From contig JAFWWR010000263.1 of NCBI GenBank assembly GCA_017518025.1, forward strand, positions 1 through 15,193: a stretch of DNA of 15,193 nucleotides, in the 5' to 3' direction. The position numbers were made by a program, and so were the translations under genes. The notes beneath the pieces were generated by a model, which worked only from the letters and a program-made list of their open reading frames with translations, was not told the DNA's origin and did not search any database. Below are positions 1 to 6,406 of this stretch, piece by piece (position 1 is the first letter of the stretch; every line of letters starts with the position of its first letter). This DNA comes from Clostridia bacterium. Lineage in GTDB: Bacteria; Bacillota; Clostridia; Oscillospirales; CAG-272.

Positions 1-2
1 AA

Positions 3-185
3 GGTGAAATCTTCGGGCTTCGCCCTTAGGTGAAATCGAACGCTTACGCGTTCGGTGAAATGAAATCCACCCACCCGCCGTCGAGGCGGATTTCACTGCC
101 CGCGGGGCAATTTCACCGCCGCAGGCGATTTCACCCACCCTGAAAGGGTGGATTTCGTTGCCGACTGTCCTTTAGAACAGTCGGC
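3..185. repeat. Mirrored array of short hairpins separated by GTGAAAT / ATTTCAC boxes
   Basis: Three GTGAAAT boxes (4-10, 30-36, 55-61) are followed by three copies in the opposite orientation, ATTTCAC (90-96, 110-116, 128-134), and a degenerate one at 152-158. The spacers are themselves palindromes with different sequences: GGGC/GCCC (15-25), CGAACGC/GCGTTCG (37-54), CCGCC/GGCGG (75-89), TGCCC/GGGCA (97-109), CGCC/GGCG (117-127) and CCACCC/GGGTGG (135-151). An 11-bp outer inverted repeat, GAAATCCACCC (62-72) against GGGTGGATTTC (146-156), encloses the right half. A further 9-bp hairpin, GCCGACTGT/ACAGTCGGC, lies at 160-185. The array sits just beyond the 3' end of the deacetylase operon. There is no U-run, so it is not a classical terminator. 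It may be a dispersed repeat family of the genome or a 3'-end stabiliser; that is inference. The left edge may be cut by the window. Confidence 0.8.
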
Positions 186-201
186 ATGACGGAAAGCTTT
201 T

Positions 202-912
202 TTATTTGTCCCACTGGGAGATAAGCTCGGAAACGGTCACGAACGCAAAACCCCGACGCTTCAGCTCCGGTATCAGCTCAGATAGCGCCTCCGCCGTGTG
301 AGACTCCCCCGAAATGAAATCGTGGCAGAGTATTATATCTCCCGAGGTCACGTTATCGAGAACGGCGCGGGTGATCGATTCAGCGGACCGGTGCGCCCAG
401 TCGCGCGTGTCGACCGACCAGAGGACGACGGAATATCCGAGTTTCTCCGCCGCTTTTACGACGTTTTCGCTGTATTTCCCCTCGGGCGGACGAAGGACGC
501 GCGTCCTGAGTCCCGCCGCGTCGAGGACGGACTTCTCCGCCCCCAGGATCTCCTCCTCGATCTCATCCTCCGTCTTATTACGGAGGGTGACGTGATCGAA
601 GGTATGGTTTCCGATCTCGTGGCCTCCGTCCGCGATCTCCTTGATCAGCTCCGTACGCTTTTCGGCGTTCTCACCGATAACGAAAAAAGTGGCTCTGACT
701 CCGTTTTCCCGCAGGACGTCAAGTATCTCTTCCGTGTACGACGGGTGGGGGCCGTCGTCGAACGTCAGAGCGATCATTTTCTTGTCGTTGTTGACCCATG
801 AGAACACCTCGCCGTCGCTGTCCGTTCGCGTAAACGGCACGGAAGAACACACGCCGGCAGATAGCGTAAGAAGGATCAGTCCCGCCAGTATGAACGACAA
901 AAGCCGTCTCAT
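202..912 (-). CDS. Secreted polysaccharide deacetylase (NodB/CE4 family)
   Basis: Predicted metal-dependent N-deacetylase of extracellular glycans, most likely peptidoglycan sugars, exported or membrane-anchored. The 236-aa protein starts with a hydrophobic signal segment (residues 4-22) and then shows the NodB motifs in order: TFDDG at 50-54 (catalytic Asp52, metal Asp53), His103 and His107 in NHTFDH (metal ligands), RPPEG at 141-145, DTRDW at 168-172 and CHD at 196-198. I chose the ATG at 912 because it overlaps the upstream gene's stop as ATGA and begins directly with the signal peptide. A longer in-frame ORF to 960 would add 16 hydrophilic residues inside the upstream gene. It is the second gene of a two-gene operon and presumably translationally coupled. 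The Cys at 22 is not in a convincing lipobox. The family is certain; the exact substrate is not visible. Confidence 0.93.
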   Translation of the reverse strand: MRRLLSFILAGLILLTLSAGVCSSVPFTRTDSDGEVFSWVNNDKKMIALTFDDGPHPSYTEEILDVLRENGVRATFFVIGENAEKRTELIKEIADGGHEIGNHTFDHVTLRNKTEDEIEEEILGAEKSVLDAAGLRTRVLRPPEGKYSENVVKAAEKLGYSVVLWSVDTRDWAHRSAESITRAVLDNVTSGDIILCHDFISGESHTAEALSELIPELKRRGFAFVTVSELISQWDK

Positions 913-1682
913 TTTTTCAGCTCGTCGAGGGTGGCGAAACGGTAACCCATCGATTTCCATTCTTTAATCAGATCCCCGAGGATCGCGGCGTTTGTGGCCG
1001 ACGTGGGATGAAGAAGGATTATCTCACCGTTGTGTGTGTTCGAGAGGATCTTCGCCTTTGCCCCTGCGGGGTCCGGCTGGCGGTCGTTGTCCCAGTCGGC
1101 GTAGGCGAACGACCAGAAAACGGTGTCGTAACCAAGATCCCGGGCGAGGCGGAGGTTGGATCTTGTGAACTTCCCCTCGCGCGGACGGTAGAATTTCGAC
1201 AGTTCTTTTCCCGTGCAATTCCGGTAGACGTCTTCCATTTCTTTTATCTCCCGGGTAAAAGCTGCGTCCCCGAGAAGAGTCATGTCTTTGTGGTTCGCCG
1301 TGTGATTGCAGACGGCGTGACCCTCTTCAGCCATGCGTTTCACGAGATCGCCGTTTCTCTCACAGAGGTTTTTAAGGATGAAAAACGATCCTTGTACGTT
1401 TTCCTCTCTCATGACGTCCAGGATCTTCTCAACGTTTCCGTTCTCGTACCCCGCGTCGAAGGTGAGATAGATGACCGGATGATCCGGGTCCTTTTCGGCG
1501 CCTCGGTCGATATAATACCCGTTTTCTTTTTCAATAAAACTCATTTCCGGAGGGCATTCCGGGATCTCACCCGGAGCGGCGTGACGGCAGTACCAGTTGT
1601 ACTTCATTCCGCCTCCCGTCGCGCCGATCACGTTTGACAGACATAAGGTCAGCGCCGCGGCGGCAAGAAATATTCTTTTCAT
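909..1682 (-). CDS. pdaA: PdaA-like delta-lactam-biosynthetic (muramic acid) N-deacetylase
   Basis: A 257-aa protein of the PdaA branch of polysaccharide deacetylases. PdaA removes the acetyl group from N-acetylmuramic acid during formation of muramic delta-lactam in spore cortex. What shows this: a signal peptide (about 1-21), the pre-domain segment ENGYYID (53-59) common in PdaA proteins, TFDAGYENGNVEKILDV (74-90), metal-ligand pair His127/His131 in NHTANH, RPREG (166-170), WSFAYADWD (190-198) and LLHPTS (223-228). As usual in PdaA, the second Asp of the NodB TFDD motif is replaced (Ala77). SD AAAGGAG lies just upstream of the ATG at 1682, inside one arm of a 12-bp dyad. The stop overlaps the ATG of the second deacetylase. 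Family assignment is strong. A sporulation role is inferred from the family, and I found no convincing sporulation-sigma promoter. Confidence 0.9.
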   Translation of the reverse strand: MKRIFLAAAALTLCLSNVIGATGGGMKYNWYCRHAAPGEIPECPPEMSFIEKENGYYIDRGAEKDPDHPVIYLTFDAGYENGNVEKILDVMREENVQGSFFILKNLCERNGDLVKRMAEEGHAVCNHTANHKDMTLLGDAAFTREIKEMEDVYRNCTGKELSKFYRPREGKFTRSNLRLARDLGYDTVFWSFAYADWDNDRQPDPAGAKAKILSNTHNGEIILLHPTSATNAAILGDLIKEWKSMGYRFATLDELKK

Positions 1683-1689
1683 ATCTTTC

Positions 1690-1739
1690 TCCTTTCGTTT
1701 CTGTCTCGTTTTTATTATTCCGTTTATGAAACGAAAGGA
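1690..1739 (-). promoter_or_regulatory. 12-bp inverted repeat covering the Shine-Dalgarno of the pdaA-like gene
   Basis: TCCTTTCGTTTC (1690-1701) and GAAACGAAAGGA (1728-1739) are perfect inverted copies separated by 26 nt. In the minus-strand mRNA the 3' arm is GAAACGAAAGGA and contains the AAAGGA core of the SD that precedes the ATG at 1682. If transcription starts upstream of 1739, the 12-bp stem would hide the ribosome binding site. If it starts inside the loop, the same dyad could be a protein operator. I cannot place the transcription start from sequence. Confidence 0.6.
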
Positions 1740-1779
1740 ACCGTGAAAAAAATGGCGTTCTTTCTTTGGATCGATCTGT

Positions 1780-1805
1780 AAAACGGGAGTTTTATCCCGT
1801 TTTTT
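1780..1805 (+). terminator. Terminator-like hairpin with T-run upstream of the malic enzyme promoter
   Basis: AAAACGGGA (1780-1788), a 6-nt loop, then TCCCGTTTT (1795-1803) continuing as a T-run to 1805. It has the form of a rho-independent terminator read on the plus strand and, more weakly, on the minus strand. No plus-strand gene precedes it. It lies between two divergent genes and its T-run abuts the -35 box of the malic enzyme promoter. It may insulate the divergent promoters or stop read-through; its role is not clear. Confidence 0.55.
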
Positions 1806-1806
1806 A

Positions 1807-1835
1807 TTGAAAAACCGCGGCGGTTATGATAGAAT
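1807..1835 (+). promoter_or_regulatory. Sigma-A-type promoter of malic enzyme
   Basis: -35 TTGAAA (1807-1812), a 17-nt spacer, and -10 TAGAAT (1830-1835). The predicted start near 1842 leaves a short leader with SD GGAG (1858-1861) six nt before the ATG at 1868. Confidence 0.75.
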
Positions 1836-1867
1836 TAAGCGGAAAATAACAGATACCGGAGAATAAA

Positions 1868-3040
1868 ATGGAAGACGTCAAAAAAAAATCGCTTGAAGAG
1901 CATTTCAAATGGAGAGGAAAAATAAAGATCGAACCCGTCGTAAAGGTGACGGACGCCGCGTCTCTTTCGCTGGCGTACACGCCGGGCGTGGCGGAGCCGT
2001 GTCTCGCCATAAAAGACGATCCGGCGCTGTCGTATAAACTGACGAGAAGATGGAACACCGTGGCGGTAATAACGGACGGTACGGCGATCCTGGGGCTCGG
2101 TGACATAGGCGGGGTGGCCGGTATGCCCGTAATGGAGGGCAAATGCCTCCTTTTCAAGGAATTCGCCGATATCGACGCGATCCCCCTCTGCGTCGGAACG
2201 AAAGACGTTGATGAGTTCGTCGCCACCGTTGCGAACATAGCCGACAGCTTCGGCGGGATCAACCTCGAGGATATAGCGGCGCCGAGATGTTTTGAGATCG
2301 AGCGCAAGCTGAAAGAAAAATGCTCCGTACCCGTGTTCCACGACGATCAGCACGGCACGGCGATAATCGTCGGCGCGGCAATGATCAACGCCATGAAAGT
2401 GACCGGGCGGAAGCTTGAGAGCTCAAAGATCGTAATAAACGGGGCGGGAGCCGCGGGATGCGCCATCGGACGTCATCTCATCTCTCTGGGGGCGAAAAAC
2501 GTGATTTTCGTGGACAAATTCGGAGCCGTCGCCCGGGGGGACAAATTTGAAAATCCCGAGCACGCGGTCCTCTCTGAGATCTCGAATCCCGAGAAAGAAC
2601 GGGGACCTCTCGCCGACGTGATCCGTGACGCGGACGCGGTGATCGGCGTGTCACGACCGGGGCTTATATCGCAGGAAATGGTCAGATCCATGAAAGATGG
2701 ACCTATCGTGTTCGCCCTCGCCAACCCCACGCCCGAAATAATGCCTGACGAGGCAAAGGAAGCGGGTGCGGCTGTTGTCGGTACCGGAAGGAGCGACTTC
2801 CCGAACCAGATCAACAACGTGCTGGCGTTCCCGGGGATCTTCAGAGGAGTCCTTGACGCGGGAGCCACGGATGTGAACGAAGAGATGAAACGCTCGGCAA
2901 CGTTGGCGCTGGCGTCTATAATCGGCGACGACGAATTAAGAGCCGATCATATTATCCCCTCGGCTTTCGACAAGCGAGTCGTGGCGAGAGTCGCCGAGGA
3001 GGTCGCCGCCGCCGCAAGGCGGACCGGAGCCGTAAGATAA
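1868..3040 (+). CDS. Malic enzyme, NAD(P)-dependent, short form (malate to pyruvate + CO2)
   Basis: Oxidative decarboxylation of L-malate to pyruvate in the cytoplasm, linking C4 dicarboxylates to pyruvate and supplying NAD(P)H. The 390-aa length fits the short bacterial form lacking a phosphotransacetylase domain. Visible motifs: catalytic Tyr37 in YTPGVAEPC, the TDGTAILGLGDIGG block (69-82), catalytic Lys92 in MEGK, metal ligands in NLEDIAAP (132-139) and HDDQHGTA (158-165), the dinucleotide-binding NGAGAAG (191-197), and the substrate-site block ALANPTPEI. The C-terminal region carries SDFPNQINNVLAFPG. Start at 1868 is set by GGAG six nt upstream and a promoter at 1807-1835. The gene is monocistronic, ending at a strong hairpin, and is convergent with glycerate kinase. 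Cofactor preference cannot be read reliably, so I give no specific symbol. Confidence 0.96.
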   Translation: MEDVKKKSLEEHFKWRGKIKIEPVVKVTDAASLSLAYTPGVAEPCLAIKDDPALSYKLTRRWNTVAVITDGTAILGLGDIGGVAGMPVMEGKCLLFKEFADIDAIPLCVGTKDVDEFVATVANIADSFGGINLEDIAAPRCFEIERKLKEKCSVPVFHDDQHGTAIIVGAAMINAMKVTGRKLESSKIVINGAGAAGCAIGRHLISLGAKNVIFVDKFGAVARGDKFENPEHAVLSEISNPEKERGPLADVIRDADAVIGVSRPGLISQEMVRSMKDGPIVFALANPTPEIMPDEAKEAGAAVVGTGRSDFPNQINNVLAFPGIFRGVLDAGATDVNEEMKRSATLALASIIGDDELRADHIIPSAFDKRVVARVAEEVAAAARRTGAVR

Positions 3041-3046
3041 AACAAA

Positions 3047-3085
3047 AAGAGATCCGCACCTGTGCGATGCGGATCTCTTATTTTT
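3047..3085. terminator. Bidirectional rho-independent terminator between malic enzyme and glycerate kinase
   Basis: A perfect 12-bp stem, AAGAGATCCGCA (3047-3058) and TGCGGATCTCTT (3068-3079), with a 9-nt loop. It is followed by ATTTTT on the plus strand and by TTTTTGTTTT on the minus strand, so it serves both convergent genes. The glycerate kinase stop codon (3078-3080) lies at the base of the stem. Confidence 0.92.
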
Positions 3086-4178
3086 CGCTCAGCGATTTTA
3101 TCGCCCGTCGGGCTGTGAGATACAGATATTTTTCCGGTTCGGCAAGAGAAGTCTCTTTTGAGATCTCGCCGCCCACCACGGGAAACACGGAAACGACCCC
3201 GGGCAGGCTCGCCGACGGGTCGGCAGAGCCGCAGATCACGGCGACCGGTATTCTCGCCCTTAACGCTCTTTCCGTGACGCCTGAGACGGTCTTCCCTCCC
3301 GAGGATTGAGAATCGAACCGCCCTTCTCCGGTGATCACGAGGTCGGCGTCTTCAACTAATTTATCGAATCGAACGGCGTCAAGAACCGCGTCGATACCGC
3401 TGTTAAGTCCGGCTCCGAAGAAGGCAAGAAGCCCCGCGCCGCATCCCCCGGCGGCTCCGCTCCCCGGGATATCGGAGACCGGAATGCCGAGAGTCTTTTC
3501 GATCAACCCCGCCGCGTGGCGAAGGCCCCTGTCGAGGGCGAGAACGCCGTCGTCGTCCGCTCCCTTTTGCGGCGCAAAAACGTACGCGGCTCCGGACTCA
3601 CCGAAAAGAGGATTCGTAACGTCGCACATAACGGTGATCTCGCTCAAGGACAGTCTTTTATCGAGCCCCGACAGATCAAACGACGCAATGTCTCCGAGAG
3701 TCGCGCCGACAGGTATAAAAGGTTTCCCGTCAATATCGTAAAAAACCGCGCCGCACGCCGCCGCCATGCCGCATCCGAGATCGTTGGTCGCGCTTCCTCC
3801 AATGGCGACTGTTATCTTGCGAAATCCCGAGTTGAGCGAGCGGACGATCAGCTCGCCCACTCCGTAGGTGGTCGTAACGAGCGGGTCGGCGGGGTCGGCG
3901 AGCGTCAGCCCTGCGGCCGCCGCAAGTTCGATAACGGCTCTGTCTCCGAGCACGCCGTAAAACGACGGAACGGGCCTGAAATTCGGCCCGGTAACGACGA
4001 CGTTTACTTTTTTTGCGCCCAGGGCGTCCACGGTGCCCTCTCCTCCGTCGGCGATACCGACGCGGCGCACGGAACACCGAGGAATTTCGTCACGGATAGC
4101 GCGGGAGATGATCTCCCCCGCCATTTTTGAGGAAAGAGTGCCCTTGAACGAATCTGTCGCGACTACGATCTTTTTCAT
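3078..4178 (-). CDS. glxK: Glycerate kinase (GarK/GlxK family)
   Basis: ATP-dependent phosphorylation of D-glycerate in the cytoplasm, feeding phosphoglycerate into lower glycolysis; whether the product is 2- or 3-phosphoglycerate cannot be read here. The 366-aa protein matches the family: ATDSFKGTLSS near the N-terminus, ADGGEGT, the glycine-rich IGGSATNDLGCGMAAA, CDVTNPLFGESGAAYVFAPQ, PGSGAAGGCGAGLLAFFGA and DLVITGEGRFDSQSSGGKT. I take the ATG at 4178 because it overlaps the upstream stop as ATGA and gives the family N-terminus MKKIVVATDSFKG. An in-frame extension to 4274 would add 32 atypical residues inside the upstream gene. It is the last gene of the secA cluster, with no evident functional link to secretion. 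No glyoxylate or tartrate pathway gene is nearby to show the source of glycerate. Confidence 0.95.
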   Translation of the reverse strand: MKKIVVATDSFKGTLSSKMAGEIISRAIRDEIPRCSVRRVGIADGGEGTVDALGAKKVNVVVTGPNFRPVPSFYGVLGDRAVIELAAAAGLTLADPADPLVTTTYGVGELIVRSLNSGFRKITVAIGGSATNDLGCGMAAACGAVFYDIDGKPFIPVGATLGDIASFDLSGLDKRLSLSEITVMCDVTNPLFGESGAAYVFAPQKGADDDGVLALDRGLRHAAGLIEKTLGIPVSDIPGSGAAGGCGAGLLAFFGAGLNSGIDAVLDAVRFDKLVEDADLVITGEGRFDSQSSGGKTVSGVTERALRARIPVAVICGSADPSASLPGVVSVFPVVGGEISKETSLAEPEKYLYLTARRAIKSLSEK

Positions 4179-5698
4179 GTTCTTCGTCTGCTCTCGACGT
4201 CGGAGAGCGGAGAGTAGATCTCCAAATAGGTAAAACGGAAAAACTCGGTCATGGAAATAAGCCATGCGACGCATACCAGATAATATGACGACTGCAGGAC
4301 GGCCGAGAGGAGGTCAGGCAAGAACAGGAAATACTTGAACGCCGCTTCTATGAGAAAATTCGCGCCGCCCAGCACCAGCGCCACGGTGGCGCGGATCCTG
4401 ACGGATCTTGTGAGGACTTCGCGGTAATCTTCGGAACTGTACGTGGGCAGCCCGGCGAACTCGCCGTCGACGGATAATCTGTTTATGTCTCCGATCACGG
4501 TTTTACGGTAGACGTAAACGAAAACGATAAACAGCGCGCCCGCGATAACGTATTTTATCGCCTCGATGAGCGCCATGGGAAAGTAGATCTTCGCGGCGGA
4601 GCCGAAATGGAGAGTATCGAACTCACCGTAGGTTTCCGTAACGTAGTAAAGGCGCTGGAAATTGTCGTCGAAGAACGAAAGAACGGCGTAGGCCGCAGCC
4701 GGAACGACCGTGACGGCGAAGAAAGGATACGAATGCGAACGGCGCAGGCAGAACAACGCCGCCGTCGCGATGAATACGAAAAAGAGCAGCCCGGAAAAGA
4801 CGGGGATGGAAGTGCCGAACAGAAGGACCGTGTATATCATCCCGATGACGAAAAAGACGGCGGAGGTGTTCATACACGACGCTTCCCGCACGTGCGGTAT
4901 AAGCCCCATGTATCCCGAATACGCATTTTCGAGTTTTCCGCAAAAATCCGAATCGCGGCCGACCGCCCGGAAAAATCTGAGGGTGAAATAGAGAAAAACG
5001 ACGCCGAGGATCAGAACGACGACGGACGAGAACACGTAAAACAGGTTTTTGAACCTGGTGAGATCAAGGGTCCTGTTGTCCACGTATCCGGTGTATTCGT
5101 ACATCTGAAGCGCCGGAAGCTCGCAGACCACGGTGAAAAATACCCGCGCGATGTAGAACATGAGGATAATGCCGTATACTTTCCTGCTGACGTCCCGCTT
5201 GCCCGTCACGAAACGGACCTTCTTTCCTTCCCTGACGGCGATCTTCTTGTCTTCCGTGGCGTTCAGGGATTCGGACGAAAAGCGTATACCGAGGCTGTCG
5301 AGGCCGGAAAACATCTTCTTCACGGCGGGGATAAACAATATCAGTTCGATAACGGAAAAAACGAACGCAAAGAGAAGCTTCGAATTATCGTGGACCATGG
5401 GCAGCAGACTGTCCGGGGTACCGAGGCCCGCGGAGGCGCTTCCCCTCATGATGATCAGAGTGAACGGCTTTATGAGTTCCGTCACGATGAGCCACTTTAT
5501 GATATTTCTGCTGTCCTCAAGCTCGTATTCGAGAGAAGCGAGCCGGGCAAGGCCTTTCCAGATGAGGAAAAACCCGATAAAGTCGGGCAGCAGGTCGATA
5601 ACGTGATAGACCGGATTGAACAGAAAAACAAACCCGGCGGCGATCAGACCGAAACCCATATCGGATACTCTCTTACGTTCTTTTTCAGATGTTTTCAT
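4175..5698 (-). CDS. Polytopic membrane protein of unknown function (507 aa)
   Basis: I do not recognise a characterised family. By hydrophobicity I count about 11-12 membrane segments, with one charged cytoplasmic-looking loop near residues 127-170. The N-terminal part MGFGLIAAGFVFLFNP (14-29) followed by IDLLPDFIGFFLIWKGLARL (34-53) resembles a motif I associate with uncharacterised clostridial membrane proteins. A related LPDLLSAVL occurs near the C-terminus, hinting at an internal repeat. The start of the neighbouring 236-aa protein (MGFG, then ADIIGGLVMLYALGKL) aligns with the same motif, so the two look like diverged paralogues. ATG at 5698 overlaps the upstream TGA (ATGA), and its own stop overlaps the ATG of glycerate kinase. 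An internal Met14 aligns with the neighbour's first Met and is an alternative start. No catalytic motif is visible. Confidence 0.85.
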   Translation of the reverse strand: MKTSEKERKRVSDMGFGLIAAGFVFLFNPVYHVIDLLPDFIGFFLIWKGLARLASLEYELEDSRNIIKWLIVTELIKPFTLIIMRGSASAGLGTPDSLLPMVHDNSKLLFAFVFSVIELILFIPAVKKMFSGLDSLGIRFSSESLNATEDKKIAVREGKKVRFVTGKRDVSRKVYGIILMFYIARVFFTVVCELPALQMYEYTGYVDNRTLDLTRFKNLFYVFSSVVVLILGVVFLYFTLRFFRAVGRDSDFCGKLENAYSGYMGLIPHVREASCMNTSAVFFVIGMIYTVLLFGTSIPVFSGLLFFVFIATAALFCLRRSHSYPFFAVTVVPAAAYAVLSFFDDNFQRLYYVTETYGEFDTLHFGSAAKIYFPMALIEAIKYVIAGALFIVFVYVYRKTVIGDINRLSVDGEFAGLPTYSSEDYREVLTRSVRIRATVALVLGGANFLIEAAFKYFLFLPDLLSAVLQSSYYLVCVAWLISMTEFFRFTYLEIYSPLSDVESRRRT

Positions 5699-6405
5699 CT
5701 TTTCTTCTTTTTCTTCGGGGCCTTGTTCCGGCCCTCTTTCTTGTCGAGATAATCGAGATACATAGAGGTGTTCTCCTCGTGTATCTTTTTCTTTTTCTCA
5801 TAGGATCTGCGGCGGAGCTTGTTCACAAGCGGGATCTTTGATTCCGCCGGCTCCTCGGTCTCGCCGCCGACCACCATAAACGTGACGAAGGAGGAATAAA
5901 GAAGGACGCTCATAAGAAGAACGCTCAAGGCGACGATGAGAAGGACCGAACCGCTGACGTATCTGAGCCGGTCCCGGGGAAGGCGGTCCGATATGACCGT
6001 GGAAACGATCATGAACCCGTAGCTTACGGTGACGAAAACGCGGTTGAAACGCGCCCTGCCGAGGATCTTTTCATCCTCGGCGTCCACGGCCATGGCGACG
6101 ACGGCGGTGTTGAGCAGGAAATGGAAGATAATGACGGTCACCGTGTAGAAAACCGTGAGGAGGCGGAACGGCAGTCCGCTCTCGGGGATGATGCGGAAGG
6201 TCGTCATCACGGCGCGGAAGGCGGCGACGGCGCAGAAAACCATATCGCCGTATGCGGCCGCTTTGAACTTCCCGTTATACTCCGACAGTTTCCCGAGGGC
6301 GTAAAGCATGACGAGCCCGCCGATGATGTCGGCGAAAAAATAGGTGTTGATCAGCTCGAAAGCAAACGCCGTGAAATAGCCGAAAAGCAGAATCCCGAAT
6401 CCCAT
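5695..6405 (-). CDS. Membrane protein of unknown function with Lys-rich C-terminal tail (236 aa)
   Basis: Function unknown. About six hydrophobic segments (roughly 2-20, 24-40, 53-70, 80-102, 121-140, 150-176) precede a hydrophilic tail of about 60 residues. The tail contains YEKKKKIHEEN and ends in KAPKKKKKR, and is probably cytoplasmic by the positive-inside rule. The N-terminus (MGFGILLFGY, then ADIIGGLVMLYALGKLSEYN) parallels that of the downstream 507-aa protein. The ATG at 6405 follows the secA stop by one nt (TGATATG), suggesting translation by reinitiation; I see no strong separate SD. The A/G-rich codons of the tail lie just before the ATGA junction with the next gene and may serve as its ribosome-binding region. 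The tandem arrangement with a paralogue behind secA is the unusual part. Confidence 0.85.
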   Translation of the reverse strand: MGFGILLFGYFTAFAFELINTYFFADIIGGLVMLYALGKLSEYNGKFKAAAYGDMVFCAVAAFRAVMTTFRIIPESGLPFRLLTVFYTVTVIIFHFLLNTAVVAMAVDAEDEKILGRARFNRVFVTVSYGFMIVSTVISDRLPRDRLRYVSGSVLLIVALSVLLMSVLLYSSFVTFMVVGGETEEPAESKIPLVNKLRRRSYEKKKKIHEENTSMYLDYLDKKEGRNKAPKKKKKR

Positions 6406-6406
6406 A

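Noticed and set aside
3..185. CRISPR-like look of the repeat/spacer array at the left edge
   Set aside because: The conserved units are only about 7 nt, they occur in both orientations, and the 'spacers' are themselves perfect palindromes. No cas gene is present.
913..960. N-terminal extension of the second deacetylase to an ATG at 960
   Set aside because: It adds 16 polar residues in front of a signal peptide and lies inside the pdaA-like gene. The ATGA-coupled start at 912 is better.
1712..1740. TAATAA with TTCCTT 17 nt upstream as a promoter for the pdaA-like gene
   Set aside because: The -35 matches consensus at only two positions. I could not support it or any sporulation-sigma promoter.
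4179..4274. N-terminal extension of glycerate kinase to an ATG at 4274
   Set aside because: The 32 extra residues are not family-like and are read in another frame of the membrane protein gene. The start at 4178 fits ATGA coupling.
4607..5752. 381-codon plus-strand open frame opposite the 507-aa membrane protein gene
   Set aside because: The product is extremely charged with no domain or hydrophobic core, has no ribosome binding site, and is the expected mirror of a hydrophobic protein's codons on the opposite strand.
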